NCBI RefSeq assembly: GCF_008642295.1
Contig: NZ_CP029190.1
Location: 6,679,501 to 6,743,500 of the forward strand
DNA: 64,000 nucleotides
Direction: 5' to 3'
Source of the DNA: Streptomyces venezuelae
GTDB lineage: Bacteria > Actinomycetota > Actinomycetes > Streptomycetales > Streptomycetaceae
A model generated the notes under the pieces. The model worked only from the letters and a program-made list of their open reading frames with translations. It was not told the origin of the DNA and made no database searches. Every line of letters begins with the position of its first letter. Position 1 is the first letter of the stretch. Made by a program: the position numbers and the translations under genes. Positions 41,797 through 51,100 of this stretch are shown in pieces.

Positions 41797-43700
41797 TGGT
41801 GCAGGCGTCCTTCTCCAACGTCGTCCACGTCTCGATCGGCGGCGGCAAGCTCCCCGACCACATCGCCGACGACCTCGTCGACGCCTGGGTCGACCTCGGA
41901 GCCGGCGTCCCCGGCGCGTTCCGGCTCACCTTCCGCGACCCGCACGGGCTGCTGCTCGGCGAGCTGAAGGTGAAGTTCGGCACCAAGGTGGTCGTGTCGC
42001 CCGTGTCGGCAGGCAAGGGCGCGGGTTCGCCGCTGCTCACCGGCGAGGTCACCGGCATGGAGACCGACTACGACGGCAACGGCACGTTCACCGTGATCCG
42101 CGGCTACGACCTGGGCCACCGGCTGATGCGGCAGCGCAGGGTCGCCGCGTACCGCAACCAGACCGCCGCCGACATCGTCCGCAAGCTGGCCGCGCAGAGC
42201 GGCATTCCGATCGGCAAGGTCCAGCCCACCAAGACGGTCTACGAGTTCATCAGCCAGTCGAACGTCACCGACTGGGACTTCCTCTCCCGGCTCGCCGACG
42301 AGAACGGGATGGTGATGTCGCTGGACTCCAAGGGCATGTTCCGGTTCGTCGTGCCGGTACCGGCCGCCGGCGCGCCGGCGCCGAGCACCGAGGGCGAGAA
42401 GAGCCCGTTCGTGCTGCACGCAGGCCAGGACGTGCTGCGCTGCCGGGCCGCCGTCACCTCCGCGGACCAGATCGGCAAGGTCGAGTCGCGCGGCTGGGAC
42501 GTCGCCACGAAGCGGGCGCTCACCGCGCTGGCGCCCGCGACCACCACCCGGGCCGTCGCCATCGGCACCACCCCGGGCCAGGCGGCATCGGCGTTCAAGC
42601 CGGGCAAGCTGGTGGAGACCGAGACTCCGTACGGCCGCCAGTCCGAGGTCAAGTACGCCGCCGACGCGCTCGCCGACGACATCACCTCCTCCTTCGCCGA
42701 GCTGGAGGTCACGGTGCGCGGCAATCCGAAGCTGCGCCCCGGCGTGCCGGTCACGCTCCGGGACGTGGGCACCCCGTTCGAGGGCAAGTACACGGTCACC
42801 GCGGCACGGCACGTCTTCGGCGACGACAGCCACTACCAGACCTGGGTGACCGTCAGCGGCCGGCAGTGGCGCTCCCTGTACGGCCTTGCCTCCGGCGGGG
42901 GCGGCGGGGCCGCGCCGAGGCTGCCGAGCGTGGCCAACGCGCTGGTCACCGACGTACAGGACCCGCTGAAGCAGGGCCGGGTCAAGCTGCGGTTCCCGTG
43001 GCTGGACGCGACGTACGTCAGCGACTGGACCCGTACCGTGCAGATGGGCGGCAAGGCGGGGGGCGGGATCTTCCCCCTGGACGTCGACGACGAGGTGCTG
43101 GTGGCCTTCGACCGGGGGGCCCTGGACCACCCCTTCGTCATCGGCGGCCTGTACAACGGCCGGGACAAGCCGACCCCCGTCGCCGACGTTCCGCTGCACG
43201 ACGGACTGCGGAAGAAGGCGATCCGGCACACGCTGTCCGACCGGGACGGCAACCGGGTGGACCTGCTCAGCCAGACGACCGGGGCGCGCAAGCAAGGCGT
43301 GCGCATCGCCACCGGCAACGACCGGCTCACCATCAACCTCGACCGGACCAAGACCGAGATCACGGTGGACAGCAAGGGGTCCGTCTCCATCACGGGCAGC
43401 CGCTCGGTGTCGGTGGAGGCGGGCATGGACCTCACGCTGAGCGCCGGCCGGGCCCTGACCATCAAGAGCGGCGGTCCCCTCACCATGCAGGGCCGCGGGA
43501 TGGTCAGCCTCCGGTCGCTCGGCGGCGCCGTCAACGTGGACGCGCTGGGCGCCCTCAGCCTCAAGGCGGCGGGCGCGGCAACGGTCACCGCGGGCGGGAC
43601 GGTCCAGGTCAACGCCGTTGCGAACGTGGGCATTCGGGCAGCTTCGCTCCTCCTCCAGGGCGTGGTGCTGGTCAACAACAAGCCGTATCCGATCCCGTGA
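41796..43700 (+). CDS. cis8: Cis8 VgrG-like spike protein
   Basis: Trimeric spike at the tip of the tube, 634 residues, combining T4 gp27- and gp5-like parts as in VgrG. The N-terminal gp27-like part shows GEVTGMETDYDGNGTFTVIR, GYDLGHRLMRQRRVAAYRNQ and SQSNVTDWDFLSRLADENGM. An OB-fold follows a Gly-rich linker (RVKLRFPWLDATYVSDWTRT, GIFPLDVDDEVLVAFDRGAL, HPFVIGGLYNG). The C-terminus is a repetitive beta-helix (DSKGSVSITGSRSVSVEAGM, LKAAGAATVTAGGTVQVNAV) ending NNKPYPIP. The start is the ATG overlapping the Cis7 stop. No PAAR tip gene is visible, so the beta-helix itself may form the tip. Confidence 0.93.
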   Translation: MVQASFSNVVHVSIGGGKLPDHIADDLVDAWVDLGAGVPGAFRLTFRDPHGLLLGELKVKFGTKVVVSPVSAGKGAGSPLLTGEVTGMETDYDGNGTFTVIRGYDLGHRLMRQRRVAAYRNQTAADIVRKLAAQSGIPIGKVQPTKTVYEFISQSNVTDWDFLSRLADENGMVMSLDSKGMFRFVVPVPAAGAPAPSTEGEKSPFVLHAGQDVLRCRAAVTSADQIGKVESRGWDVATKRALTALAPATTTRAVAIGTTPGQAASAFKPGKLVETETPYGRQSEVKYAADALADDITSSFAELEVTVRGNPKLRPGVPVTLRDVGTPFEGKYTVTAARHVFGDDSHYQTWVTVSGRQWRSLYGLASGGGGGAAPRLPSVANALVTDVQDPLKQGRVKLRFPWLDATYVSDWTRTVQMGGKAGGGIFPLDVDDEVLVAFDRGALDHPFVIGGLYNGRDKPTPVADVPLHDGLRKKAIRHTLSDRDGNRVDLLSQTTGARKQGVRIATGNDRLTINLDRTKTEITVDSKGSVSITGSRSVSVEAGMDLTLSAGRALTIKSGGPLTMQGRGMVSLRSLGGAVNVDALGALSLKAAGAATVTAGGTVQVNAVANVGIRAASLLLQGVVLVNNKPYPIP

Positions 43701-43758
43701 CGGCCGCGAAGTCCGTCAACAGCAGGAACGCGAGTGGAAGAAGGAGGGTGGTCTGCTG

Positions 43759-44199
43759 ATGGCCGAGCAGTTCGTCGGGTCCGGCTGGGCGTTCCCCCTG
43801 CGCATCGGACCGACCGGTGGCATCGCCCTGGTCAGCGGAGAGCGGGAGATCGAGGAGGCCATCCAGCTGGTCCTGGCGACCGCGCCGGGCGAGCGGCCGA
43901 TGCGGCCCGAATTCGGCTGCGCCATCCACGACCTGGTCTTCGCGCCGGTCAACGAGGCCACCGCGGGCCGTATCCAGCACGAGGTGTACCTCAGCCTCGA
44001 CCGCTGGGAGCCCCGGATCGAGGTGACGGACGTCGAGGTGACCTCGGGCTCCGAGCAGGGCGTGCTGTTCATCGACATCCGCTACGCGATCCGCGGCACC
44101 AACAACCCGCGCAGCCTTGTCTTCCCCTTCTACGTGATCCCCTCCCACGACGGGCCCGGCGACGGCGGCTCCGGCAACTCATCGGAAAGCGAACGCTGA
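43759..44199 (+). CDS. cis9: Cis9 gp25-like baseplate wedge protein
   Basis: Baseplate wedge subunit of the T4 gp25 (lysozyme-like fold, non-enzymatic) family, 146 residues. It contains GSGWAFPLRIGPTGGIALVS, EREIEEAIQLVLATAPGERP, MRPEFGCAIHDLVFAPVNEA and RIEVTDVEVTSGSEQGVLFI, matching the sequence pattern ERPMRPEFG of gp25 proteins that trigger sheath assembly. GAAGGAGGGT precedes the ATG; 58 bases separate it from the spike stop. The stop overlaps the next ATG (TGATG). Confidence 0.92.
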   Translation: MAEQFVGSGWAFPLRIGPTGGIALVSGEREIEEAIQLVLATAPGERPMRPEFGCAIHDLVFAPVNEATAGRIQHEVYLSLDRWEPRIEVTDVEVTSGSEQGVLFIDIRYAIRGTNNPRSLVFPFYVIPSHDGPGDGGSGNSSESER

Positions 44200-46157
44200 T
44201 GGCCCTTCCCTCCCCGAACCTCGACGACCGCCGCTTCCAGCAGTTCGTCGACGACGCCAAGCGCTACATCCAGCAGCGCGCACCCGAGTGGACCGACCAC
44301 AACGTCTCCGACCCGGGCGTCACCCTCGTGGAGACGGTCGCGCACATGGCCGATCAGATCGTCTACCGGCTGAACCGGGTGCCGGAGAAGAACCACCTGG
44401 CCTTCCTCGACCTGGCGGGCATCACGCTGTTCCCACCGTCGGCGGCCCGTACGGACGTGACGTTCTGGCTCTCCGGGCCACAGGAGGAGCCGGTGGTGCT
44501 GCCCGCCGGCACCGAGGTCGCCACCACGCGGACCGAGAGCGAGGAGCCGGTCGTCTTCGCCACCGAGTACGAACTCTCCGTCGTTCCCGCCGAGTTGCTC
44601 CATCTCGTGCTGCAGCGCCACGGGGAACCCGTCGCCGACGTGACCGCCGACCTCGCCGAGGGCAAGGACGTGATGTGCTTCGCCGAGGCCCCCAAGCCCG
44701 GCGACAGCATGCTGCTCGGGCTCAGCGCGGCCCTGCCCCACTGCGCGGTCGCGCTCGTGCTGGACAGCCGTGTCGACGGTGTCGGCGTCGACCCGAGGCA
44801 GCCGCCGCTCGTGTGGGAGGCGTGGACCGAGGACGGCTGGGTTCCCTGCGAGGTCGACCGGGACGGCACCGGCGGGCTCAACCGGCCGGGCGAGGCCGTG
44901 CTGCACGTCCCCGGCGGGCACACGCTCTCGCGCACCGGCGGGCGGCAGGCCGGCTGGCTGCGCTGCCGGGTCACCGAACCACTGCCCGGCCAGCCCTTCT
45001 ACGCCACCTCTCCGACCGTGCGCTCCGCCGAGGCTTTCACCATCGGCGGTACCACCGGCGTCGTACACGCCGAAACCGTGTACGACGAACCCCTCGGCGA
45101 ATCCACCGGCCTGCCCGGCCAGCGGCTGCGGCTGGCGCACGCGCCCGTGGCGGCCGGCGACCCGCCGATGCTGCTCCAGACCGCCGAGGACGACGGCTGG
45201 CGGGACTGGGCAGTCGTCCCCCACTTCGCCGCCTCCGGCCCGCACGACCGGCACGTCACCCTCGACGCCACCTCCGGGGAGGTCGCCTTCGGTCCCGCGG
45301 TCCGGGAGCCGGACGGCACCCTGCGGCAGTACGGGGCGGTACCCCCGCAGGGCGCGGTCATCCGGGCGAGCCGCTACCGCATCGGCGGTGGCCGCGCCGG
45401 GAACGTGGCCCGCGGCGCGGTGCGGGTGCTGCGCAACTCCGTCCCGTACGTCTCCGAGGTCGTCAACCGCGAGGCGGCACGCGGCGGGGTCGACGGCGAG
45501 ACGGTGGAGGAGGCCAAGGCCCGGGCGCCGATTACCCTGCGCGCCCAGGAACGTGCGGTGACCCTGCGCGACTACGAGGAACTGGCGCGCCGCGCCGCCC
45601 CCGAGACGGCACGGATCGCCTGCCAGGAGGGCGAGGAGAGCGAGCACGGTGCGTACGCGGTACGGGTGCTGGTGGTCCCGCAGGCGGTGTCGGACCCGGG
45701 CGGGCGGCTGCGCTTCGAGCAACTGGTCCCCGGTGACCCACTGTTGCGGCGCATCACCCGCCATCTGGACGAGCGCAGGCTCATCGGGACGCGGCTGGCG
45801 GTGGGCCCGCCCTTCTACCAGGGCGTGACCGTCGTCGCCACCGTGCACGCCTTCCGCGGCGTGGACGCCGACCTGGTGCGGCAGAAGGCGCACGATGCCC
45901 TCTACCGCCACCTCGACCCGCTGACCGGCGGCGCCGACGGCACGGGCTGGCCGTTCGGCCGCCGGGTCCAGGCGGGCGAGATCTTCGCCGTGCTGCAGCG
46001 CGTGGCCGGCGTGGAGCTGGTCGACGAGGTCTGGCTGCACCCGGCGGACCCGCTGACCGGAAAGCGCGGCGAGGCCACGGACCGGATCGACCTCGAACCG
46101 TCGGCCCTGGTGTTCTCCTTCGACCACCGGGTGCGTGTGATCGGAGACGAGGCATGA
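44199..46157 (+). CDS. cis11: Cis11 baseplate J-like protein
   Basis: Large baseplate wedge subunit (T4 gp6/phage baseplate J family), 652 residues. N-terminus: LPSPNLDDRRFQQFVDDAKR and PEWTDHNVSDPGVTLVETVA with HMADQIVYRLNRVPEKNHLA, the signature start of this family. Middle: a beta-rich insertion with LWVxxx-like repeats. C-terminal J core: APITLRAQERAVTLRDYEEL, RRAAPETARIACQEGE and RVQAGEIFAVLQRVAGVELV. The upstream open frame in front of the ATG is a shadow of cis9. The end overlaps the next start by 4 bases (ATGA). Confidence 0.93.
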   Translation: MALPSPNLDDRRFQQFVDDAKRYIQQRAPEWTDHNVSDPGVTLVETVAHMADQIVYRLNRVPEKNHLAFLDLAGITLFPPSAARTDVTFWLSGPQEEPVVLPAGTEVATTRTESEEPVVFATEYELSVVPAELLHLVLQRHGEPVADVTADLAEGKDVMCFAEAPKPGDSMLLGLSAALPHCAVALVLDSRVDGVGVDPRQPPLVWEAWTEDGWVPCEVDRDGTGGLNRPGEAVLHVPGGHTLSRTGGRQAGWLRCRVTEPLPGQPFYATSPTVRSAEAFTIGGTTGVVHAETVYDEPLGESTGLPGQRLRLAHAPVAAGDPPMLLQTAEDDGWRDWAVVPHFAASGPHDRHVTLDATSGEVAFGPAVREPDGTLRQYGAVPPQGAVIRASRYRIGGGRAGNVARGAVRVLRNSVPYVSEVVNREAARGGVDGETVEEAKARAPITLRAQERAVTLRDYEELARRAAPETARIACQEGEESEHGAYAVRVLVVPQAVSDPGGRLRFEQLVPGDPLLRRITRHLDERRLIGTRLAVGPPFYQGVTVVATVHAFRGVDADLVRQKAHDALYRHLDPLTGGADGTGWPFGRRVQAGEIFAVLQRVAGVELVDEVWLHPADPLTGKRGEATDRIDLEPSALVFSFDHRVRVIGDEA

Positions 46158-46711
46158 GCGGGAGGGGATCCATCGACGGGCTGGGGTCCTCCGCCCCGCT
46201 CGGCGCGATGCTGCCCGCCGTCTTCGCCGAAGACGACCTGGCGCAGCGCTTCGTCGCCGGGCTGGACGAGGTGCTCGCCCCGATCCTGAACGTCCTGGAC
46301 TGCCTGGACTCGTACTTCACTCCGGCACTGGCCCCGGTGGACTTCACCCGCTGGCTCGCCGGCTGGGTCGGCGCGGAGACCGACGGCACGGAACCGGAGG
46401 ACCGGCTGCGCGCGGCCGTCGCCGCCGCCGCGTACCTGCACCGCGTACGGGGAACCAGGCGCGGCCTGGCGGAGGCGATACGGCTGACCTTCGGCGTGGA
46501 ACCGGAGATCACCGAGAGCGGAGGCGCCGGCTGGAGCGCCCGGCCGCTCGGCCCGGTCCCCGGCGAACGCCGCCCGCGACTGGACGTCACGCTGCGGCTG
46601 CCCGCGCCGACCCCCGCGGACGAACACCGGCTCGACAGCCTCGTGGCGGCGGCCCGCCCCGCCCACATGCCCTACACGGTCAAGGTGACCGCCGCGGAAA
46701 GGAACCCCTAG
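46154..46711 (+). CDS. Cis12-like tail protein I
   Basis: Baseplate protein of the P2 gpI / phage tail protein I type, 185 residues. It shows SAPLGAMLPAVFAEDDLAQR, FVAGLDEVLAPILNVLDCLD, the PVDFTRWLAGWVGAETDG motif and AVAAAAYLHRVRGTRRGLAE, AIRLTFGVEP, all typical of this family in injection systems. Here it is shorter than Pvc12. It overlaps the Cis11 stop (ATGA) and ends only 2 bases before the next ATG, so it is in the same operon. Assigned to Cis12 by order; it is the last clear structural gene. Confidence 0.85.
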   Translation: MSGRGSIDGLGSSAPLGAMLPAVFAEDDLAQRFVAGLDEVLAPILNVLDCLDSYFTPALAPVDFTRWLAGWVGAETDGTEPEDRLRAAVAAAAYLHRVRGTRRGLAEAIRLTFGVEPEITESGGAGWSARPLGPVPGERRPRLDVTLRLPAPTPADEHRLDSLVAAARPAHMPYTVKVTAAERNP

Positions 46712-46713
46712 AG

Positions 46714-48147
46714 ATGACCAGCCAGACCCCCGCCGCCGGCCCCCGGAGGGACGGCACCGCAAGCTGCCCCCTGTGCGCCACTCCGGCGGAACCCGGCCAG
46801 TCCTTCTGCGACTCCTGCGGCGCCGTCCTCAGCTGGGCCGACCACGCGGACACGCGTGCCGAGGCGGCCGGCCCGGCCCGCGCCGGGGGCGGCCGGGCGT
46901 CCGGTGCGGGAACCGGTCCCGCCACGGCAGCCGCGGGGCATGCCCGTCACGGTGACGGCGGTGCGGGGCCCGCCGACCGGGGCGGTGACCGGTCCGGGCC
47001 GCAGACCGCGCCCGAGGCGGCGGACTCGGCCCGCGCGCCGATCCCCCGGCAGGCCACGGGGCCGCGGGACGACTCCGGTGGCGCGAGCACGCCCCGCTCC
47101 GCCCCGACCGGGTCCGAGCCCGCCGGGCAAGGCGCCCCCGAGCCGGACAGGGGCCGCACGGAGGCAACCGAGCCCGTCTCGACCGCGCTGGACGACGCCG
47201 CCCCCACCGCACGCGTGCCCGCCGCCCCCGCCGCCCCGGACGACGCGGCTGCCCGCGCCAGGTCCCTGCTCGTGCCGGTCGCCGATCCCGGACTCCGGGA
47301 GGCGGCGGCGCCCTCCATAGCGCCTGTACTGCCGGGCCGCCCGATCGCGGACCGCCCGCAGGTCCGCGCCCCGGGCCGGGAGTCCGGCACCGAGGGCGGC
47401 GTGCCCTGTCCCTGGTGCGCCACGCCCAACCGGCTCGACCGGCACTTCTGCGTGGTGTGCGCCATGCCGCTGTCCGGCGGCCCCGCGGCCCCCGCCGCCC
47501 GCCGCCCCTGGTGGCGGCGCGTCCTGGACTTCCGCAACCGGGAGACGCCGTGGGCCGGCGAGCGGCCACGCCTGCGGCGCGGCTTCGGGTACCTCATGAC
47601 CTGGGTGCTCTGGGCCCTGGCGCTGGCCCTGGTGATCACCGCCATCGTCAAAGCCGACAACGCCTACAACGCCGTCCGCGACCACTTCGCCAAGCGCACC
47701 CCGGTCGGGCCGGACTCCGTCGAGGCCTCGCGGTTCTACCCGGGCCACGAGTCCCAGCTCGCCTTCGACAAGCTGAACAACACGTGGTGGGGCCCCGGGG
47801 TCAACCAGTCCGGCGCGGGGGAGTGGATCGAGGCCCGCTTCGACCGGCCCACCCGGCTGCTCGACGTCATCATCACGCCGGGCACCTCCACCCGCGCCGA
47901 CAAGCTCTCCCAGTCGGCCCTGCCGCACCGCATCGAGGCCCTGATCACCACCGCCGACGGCAAGACGTCCAGCCGCTTCCTCACCCTCGACCAGGGCGCG
48001 GGGGGCCAGAGCCGTGCGTTCCGCGTCGGCGAGGTCACCGCCGTGCGCTTCATCCTGCGCTCGGCCTACAGGGCAGCGCCCGACAAGCAAGTCGCCATCG
48101 CCGAGATCGAGTTCTTCGGCCCGTCCAACAGCAACCGCACGCAGTAG
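46714..48147 (+). CDS. Double zinc-ribbon, single-pass membrane protein with discoidin-like domain
   Basis: A 477-residue protein at the end of the structural operon. It has a zinc ribbon at Cys18/21/32/35 (CPLC ... CDSC), ~190 disordered Ala/Gly/Pro-rich residues and a second zinc ribbon near 232-249 (CPWC ... CVVC). One transmembrane helix lies at ~292-313 (LMTWVLWALALALVITAIVK), with an outward C-terminal domain of ~150 residues like F5/8-type discoidin folds (FDKLNNTWWGPGV, GEWIEARFDRPTRLLDVIIT, VTAVRFILRSAY, VAIAEIEFFG). Such folds bind sugars or membranes. It starts 2 bases after the previous gene, so it is co-translated. A role in anchoring the cytoplasmic particle to the membrane (CisA-like) is plausible but unproven. 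Confidence 0.8.
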   Translation: MTSQTPAAGPRRDGTASCPLCATPAEPGQSFCDSCGAVLSWADHADTRAEAAGPARAGGGRASGAGTGPATAAAGHARHGDGGAGPADRGGDRSGPQTAPEAADSARAPIPRQATGPRDDSGGASTPRSAPTGSEPAGQGAPEPDRGRTEATEPVSTALDDAAPTARVPAAPAAPDDAAARARSLLVPVADPGLREAAAPSIAPVLPGRPIADRPQVRAPGRESGTEGGVPCPWCATPNRLDRHFCVVCAMPLSGGPAAPAARRPWWRRVLDFRNRETPWAGERPRLRRGFGYLMTWVLWALALALVITAIVKADNAYNAVRDHFAKRTPVGPDSVEASRFYPGHESQLAFDKLNNTWWGPGVNQSGAGEWIEARFDRPTRLLDVIITPGTSTRADKLSQSALPHRIEALITTADGKTSSRFLTLDQGAGGQSRAFRVGEVTAVRFILRSAYRAAPDKQVAIAEIEFFGPSNSNRTQ

Positions 48148-48171
48148 CGCTCGGTCAGGGGGGAGACACCC

Positions 48172-51100
48172 GTGCGGACACAGCAACAACCGGGGAACGG
48201 ACGTACCGGTGACTCCCGGCAGCCCCCTCACGTGCCACTCCCCACCCGGCAGCCCGCCGGCAGCGCCGATTCCCACGCTCTGCTCGCCTTACAGCAGACC
48301 GCGGGAAACGCTGCCACCGCGCAGACCGTCGGCCCGGTGGGGAGTGGTACCGCCGGCGCCGACCCGGCGTGGGAACTGCCGTCGTATCTGATGAACCTGG
48401 AGGCGGGCGGGCTCTCCTCGGCGTACGGGCTGACCGGGCACGACTTCGTGCCGCACGCCATCGGCGCGGTGGTCGGGCACCGCGACGGCACCGTCGCCGA
48501 GATCGGCGACGAGCTGGCCGGGCGCCCGGAGACCTTCTACGGACAGGGCCGCGCCTTCACCGTCCGCGGTGGGACGGGCAAGGACTGGTACGACGTGACC
48601 GTGCGCGTCCACCGGGCCGCCGGCGATCGGCCGCCCACCTACCGGAAGAACCTCCCGGCCGGCGCCGCGCCGGGCCCCGACGGGACACCGCAGGCCGAAC
48701 TGGAGGACCCGGAGGGCAAGGACACCAAGGTCGACGTCCACCACAACACCGCCGCCGTCGCGAGCAGCACGGCCGGCAACGCGTCGAGCAAGGGCGCCGG
48801 AGGCCTGGCCTTCGGGCTCGCGCCCGTCGCGCCGGGGCTGTGGGCCGGTGGCGCCGTGACCGGCAGCGTCCAGCCCTGGCAGTCCTCCCGCGAGTCCCGC
48901 CGGCAGCGCTACGTGGCCGAACCACGCGTGCTGCGCAGCGACAAGGGCTCGGTCGAGGTGCCGCGCCAGGTCGGCTACGAGGTGCGGTTCAAGAAGCACG
49001 GCGGCCGGGGCGCCACGACCTACCGGGGCTCCGGCACCCTCACCCAGCGGGTGCCGATCGAGCACCTCGTCCCCATCGGCACCAGCGCGCCCGCCCCGCC
49101 GCGGAGCCTCACGGCGGACACTGCCCGAGCCGTCTCCCTCGCCGACTCCCTGGCACCCGTCGCCGTGACCGACAGCGCCGCCCCGCACCAGGGCGGCGGC
49201 GGGCTCTTCGACGCGGTCGCCTCCGTCATGCACCCCACGGTCACCGCGCCCGGCGCGCCCGGCCGGGACCGGCTGCTGGCGGCGACCTCCACGACGACCC
49301 TCCTGGAGGACCTGCCGCGGCTCCTGCGCGACGGCGTCACCGGCGAGGACCTGTACTCCAAGGACGGCGAATCGGTCGGAAGTTACCACCTGCACGCCGA
49401 GATCAGGAGCCTGATTCCCGCCTGGGGCACCGGCAAGACCCAGCTCCGCACCCACCAGCAGTCGCAGACCTCGGTCACGGAGAGCGCCGGCAAGGGCCGG
49501 GCCGTCCAGGGCGGAGCGGGCCCGGCGTTCGGCTTCGGGGCGGCGGGCAACGCCGCCGTCGTCCGGGCCACCGCCATGCCCGTCGCCGCCGCCCGCAAGG
49601 CCCGCTTCACCGCAACCGAGCAGAGCGTCTCCAGCCGCCAGGGCGCCGAGGTCCGCGGTGAGAAGGTGCTCTACTTCGGGAGGGTGATCTTCACCGCGGA
49701 GGGTACGGGCCCGCGCTCGCCGGAGATGGTCCTGCGCCCGGGAACCCGGGTGGCCACGCACTCGATGAACGTGTGGGTCAGCCTGCGGGCCGACGAGGCG
49801 CAGGCGTTCGGACTGCCGCTGCCGGCGGGAACGACGGCCGGGGACTTCGTGAAGAAGCCCACGAGGACCGACGCGGACGGCAACGAGGTGGAGGTCGAGC
49901 GGCACCTCCCGTTCGGCGGCAAGGGATCGAACGTCGCCCTCAGCCGACTCGACACCGGACCCATGATCCGGGCCGTGCACCACCTGTTCACCACCGACCC
50001 GCGCCTCGCCGGCTACCTCCCCGACTTCGGCTCCACGCCACCCGCCGCCGACCTCGGCAGGGACGAGGCCGAGACCCAGCGGCGCAACCACCGAGAGTTG
50101 ATGACCGCCCTCTCGGAAACCAACCTCCGCGTCAACAAAGACCAGTTGATATCCACCGGCATCCGCGTGCGGCTGCGCCGCAAGACGAGCCTGCACTCCC
50201 ATGACGTACAGCTCCTGGTCAAGGGCACGCTGGGCCAAACCGACTACCAAGGCGACATCAGGGACTGGTCGGTACGCAGCCACTCCGGGGTCACCGGCAA
50301 CGCGCAGAGCAGCCGCAGCAGTTCGCGGTCGATCGGCGGACTGGTCCTCGGCCAGGCCCGCGTCGTACCCGGCTTCATGACCGCCGGCGCCCGCCACGAG
50401 CAGCACAGCTCCGGCACCCGGCACAACCAGGCGGGGCCCACCGGCCGTACGGACATCGTCTCCAACGGCTCCGACACGGCCGCCGCCTTCAACGCGGCCC
50501 TCAACCTCGACGTGGAGGTCACCATGACCTCCCGCCGGCGCCGGCTCGCCCGCAGCGTCACCCCCGGCCTGCCGGGCCGCACGGTCCCGGAAGCCCGGAC
50601 CATGACCACCCTCAGGACCGGCTCCCAGGACGTACGGCTGGTCAGCCCGACCGAGTTCACGGTGGACGAGTACGGCAAGGACCGGCTCGGCGTGTTGGCC
50701 GCGGAGCGCCGCGGCCAGGCCGCCGCACCAGAGCACGACTTCGCCGCAGCGGGCATCGGAGACCTGGCCGCGCTCACCCCGCAGCCGTCCACCGGGGCCC
50801 TGCTGCGCGACTGGCAGCTGGTCGAGACCCTCGACGGGGCACCCGTACGGGCCCTCGCGCTCCAGTTGCTCTCCCGGGCCGCCGCCGGCAACAACGCCCT
50901 GCGCGAGGATCCGGCACTGGCGACGGAGGGGCTCGCGCCCCGCCTCGCCATCGAGGAGCGGTTCGGCGAGCGCGCCATCCAGGGCGCCCTGCGGCAGGCC
51001 GCTTCCTCCGGATGGGTGGTGAAGAACCTCCGCTACCCGCGGCGCCTCGCGGGCCTCAACGGCGCCGTCGGCGTCCGGCTCTCCCTCGCCAACCCCACAT

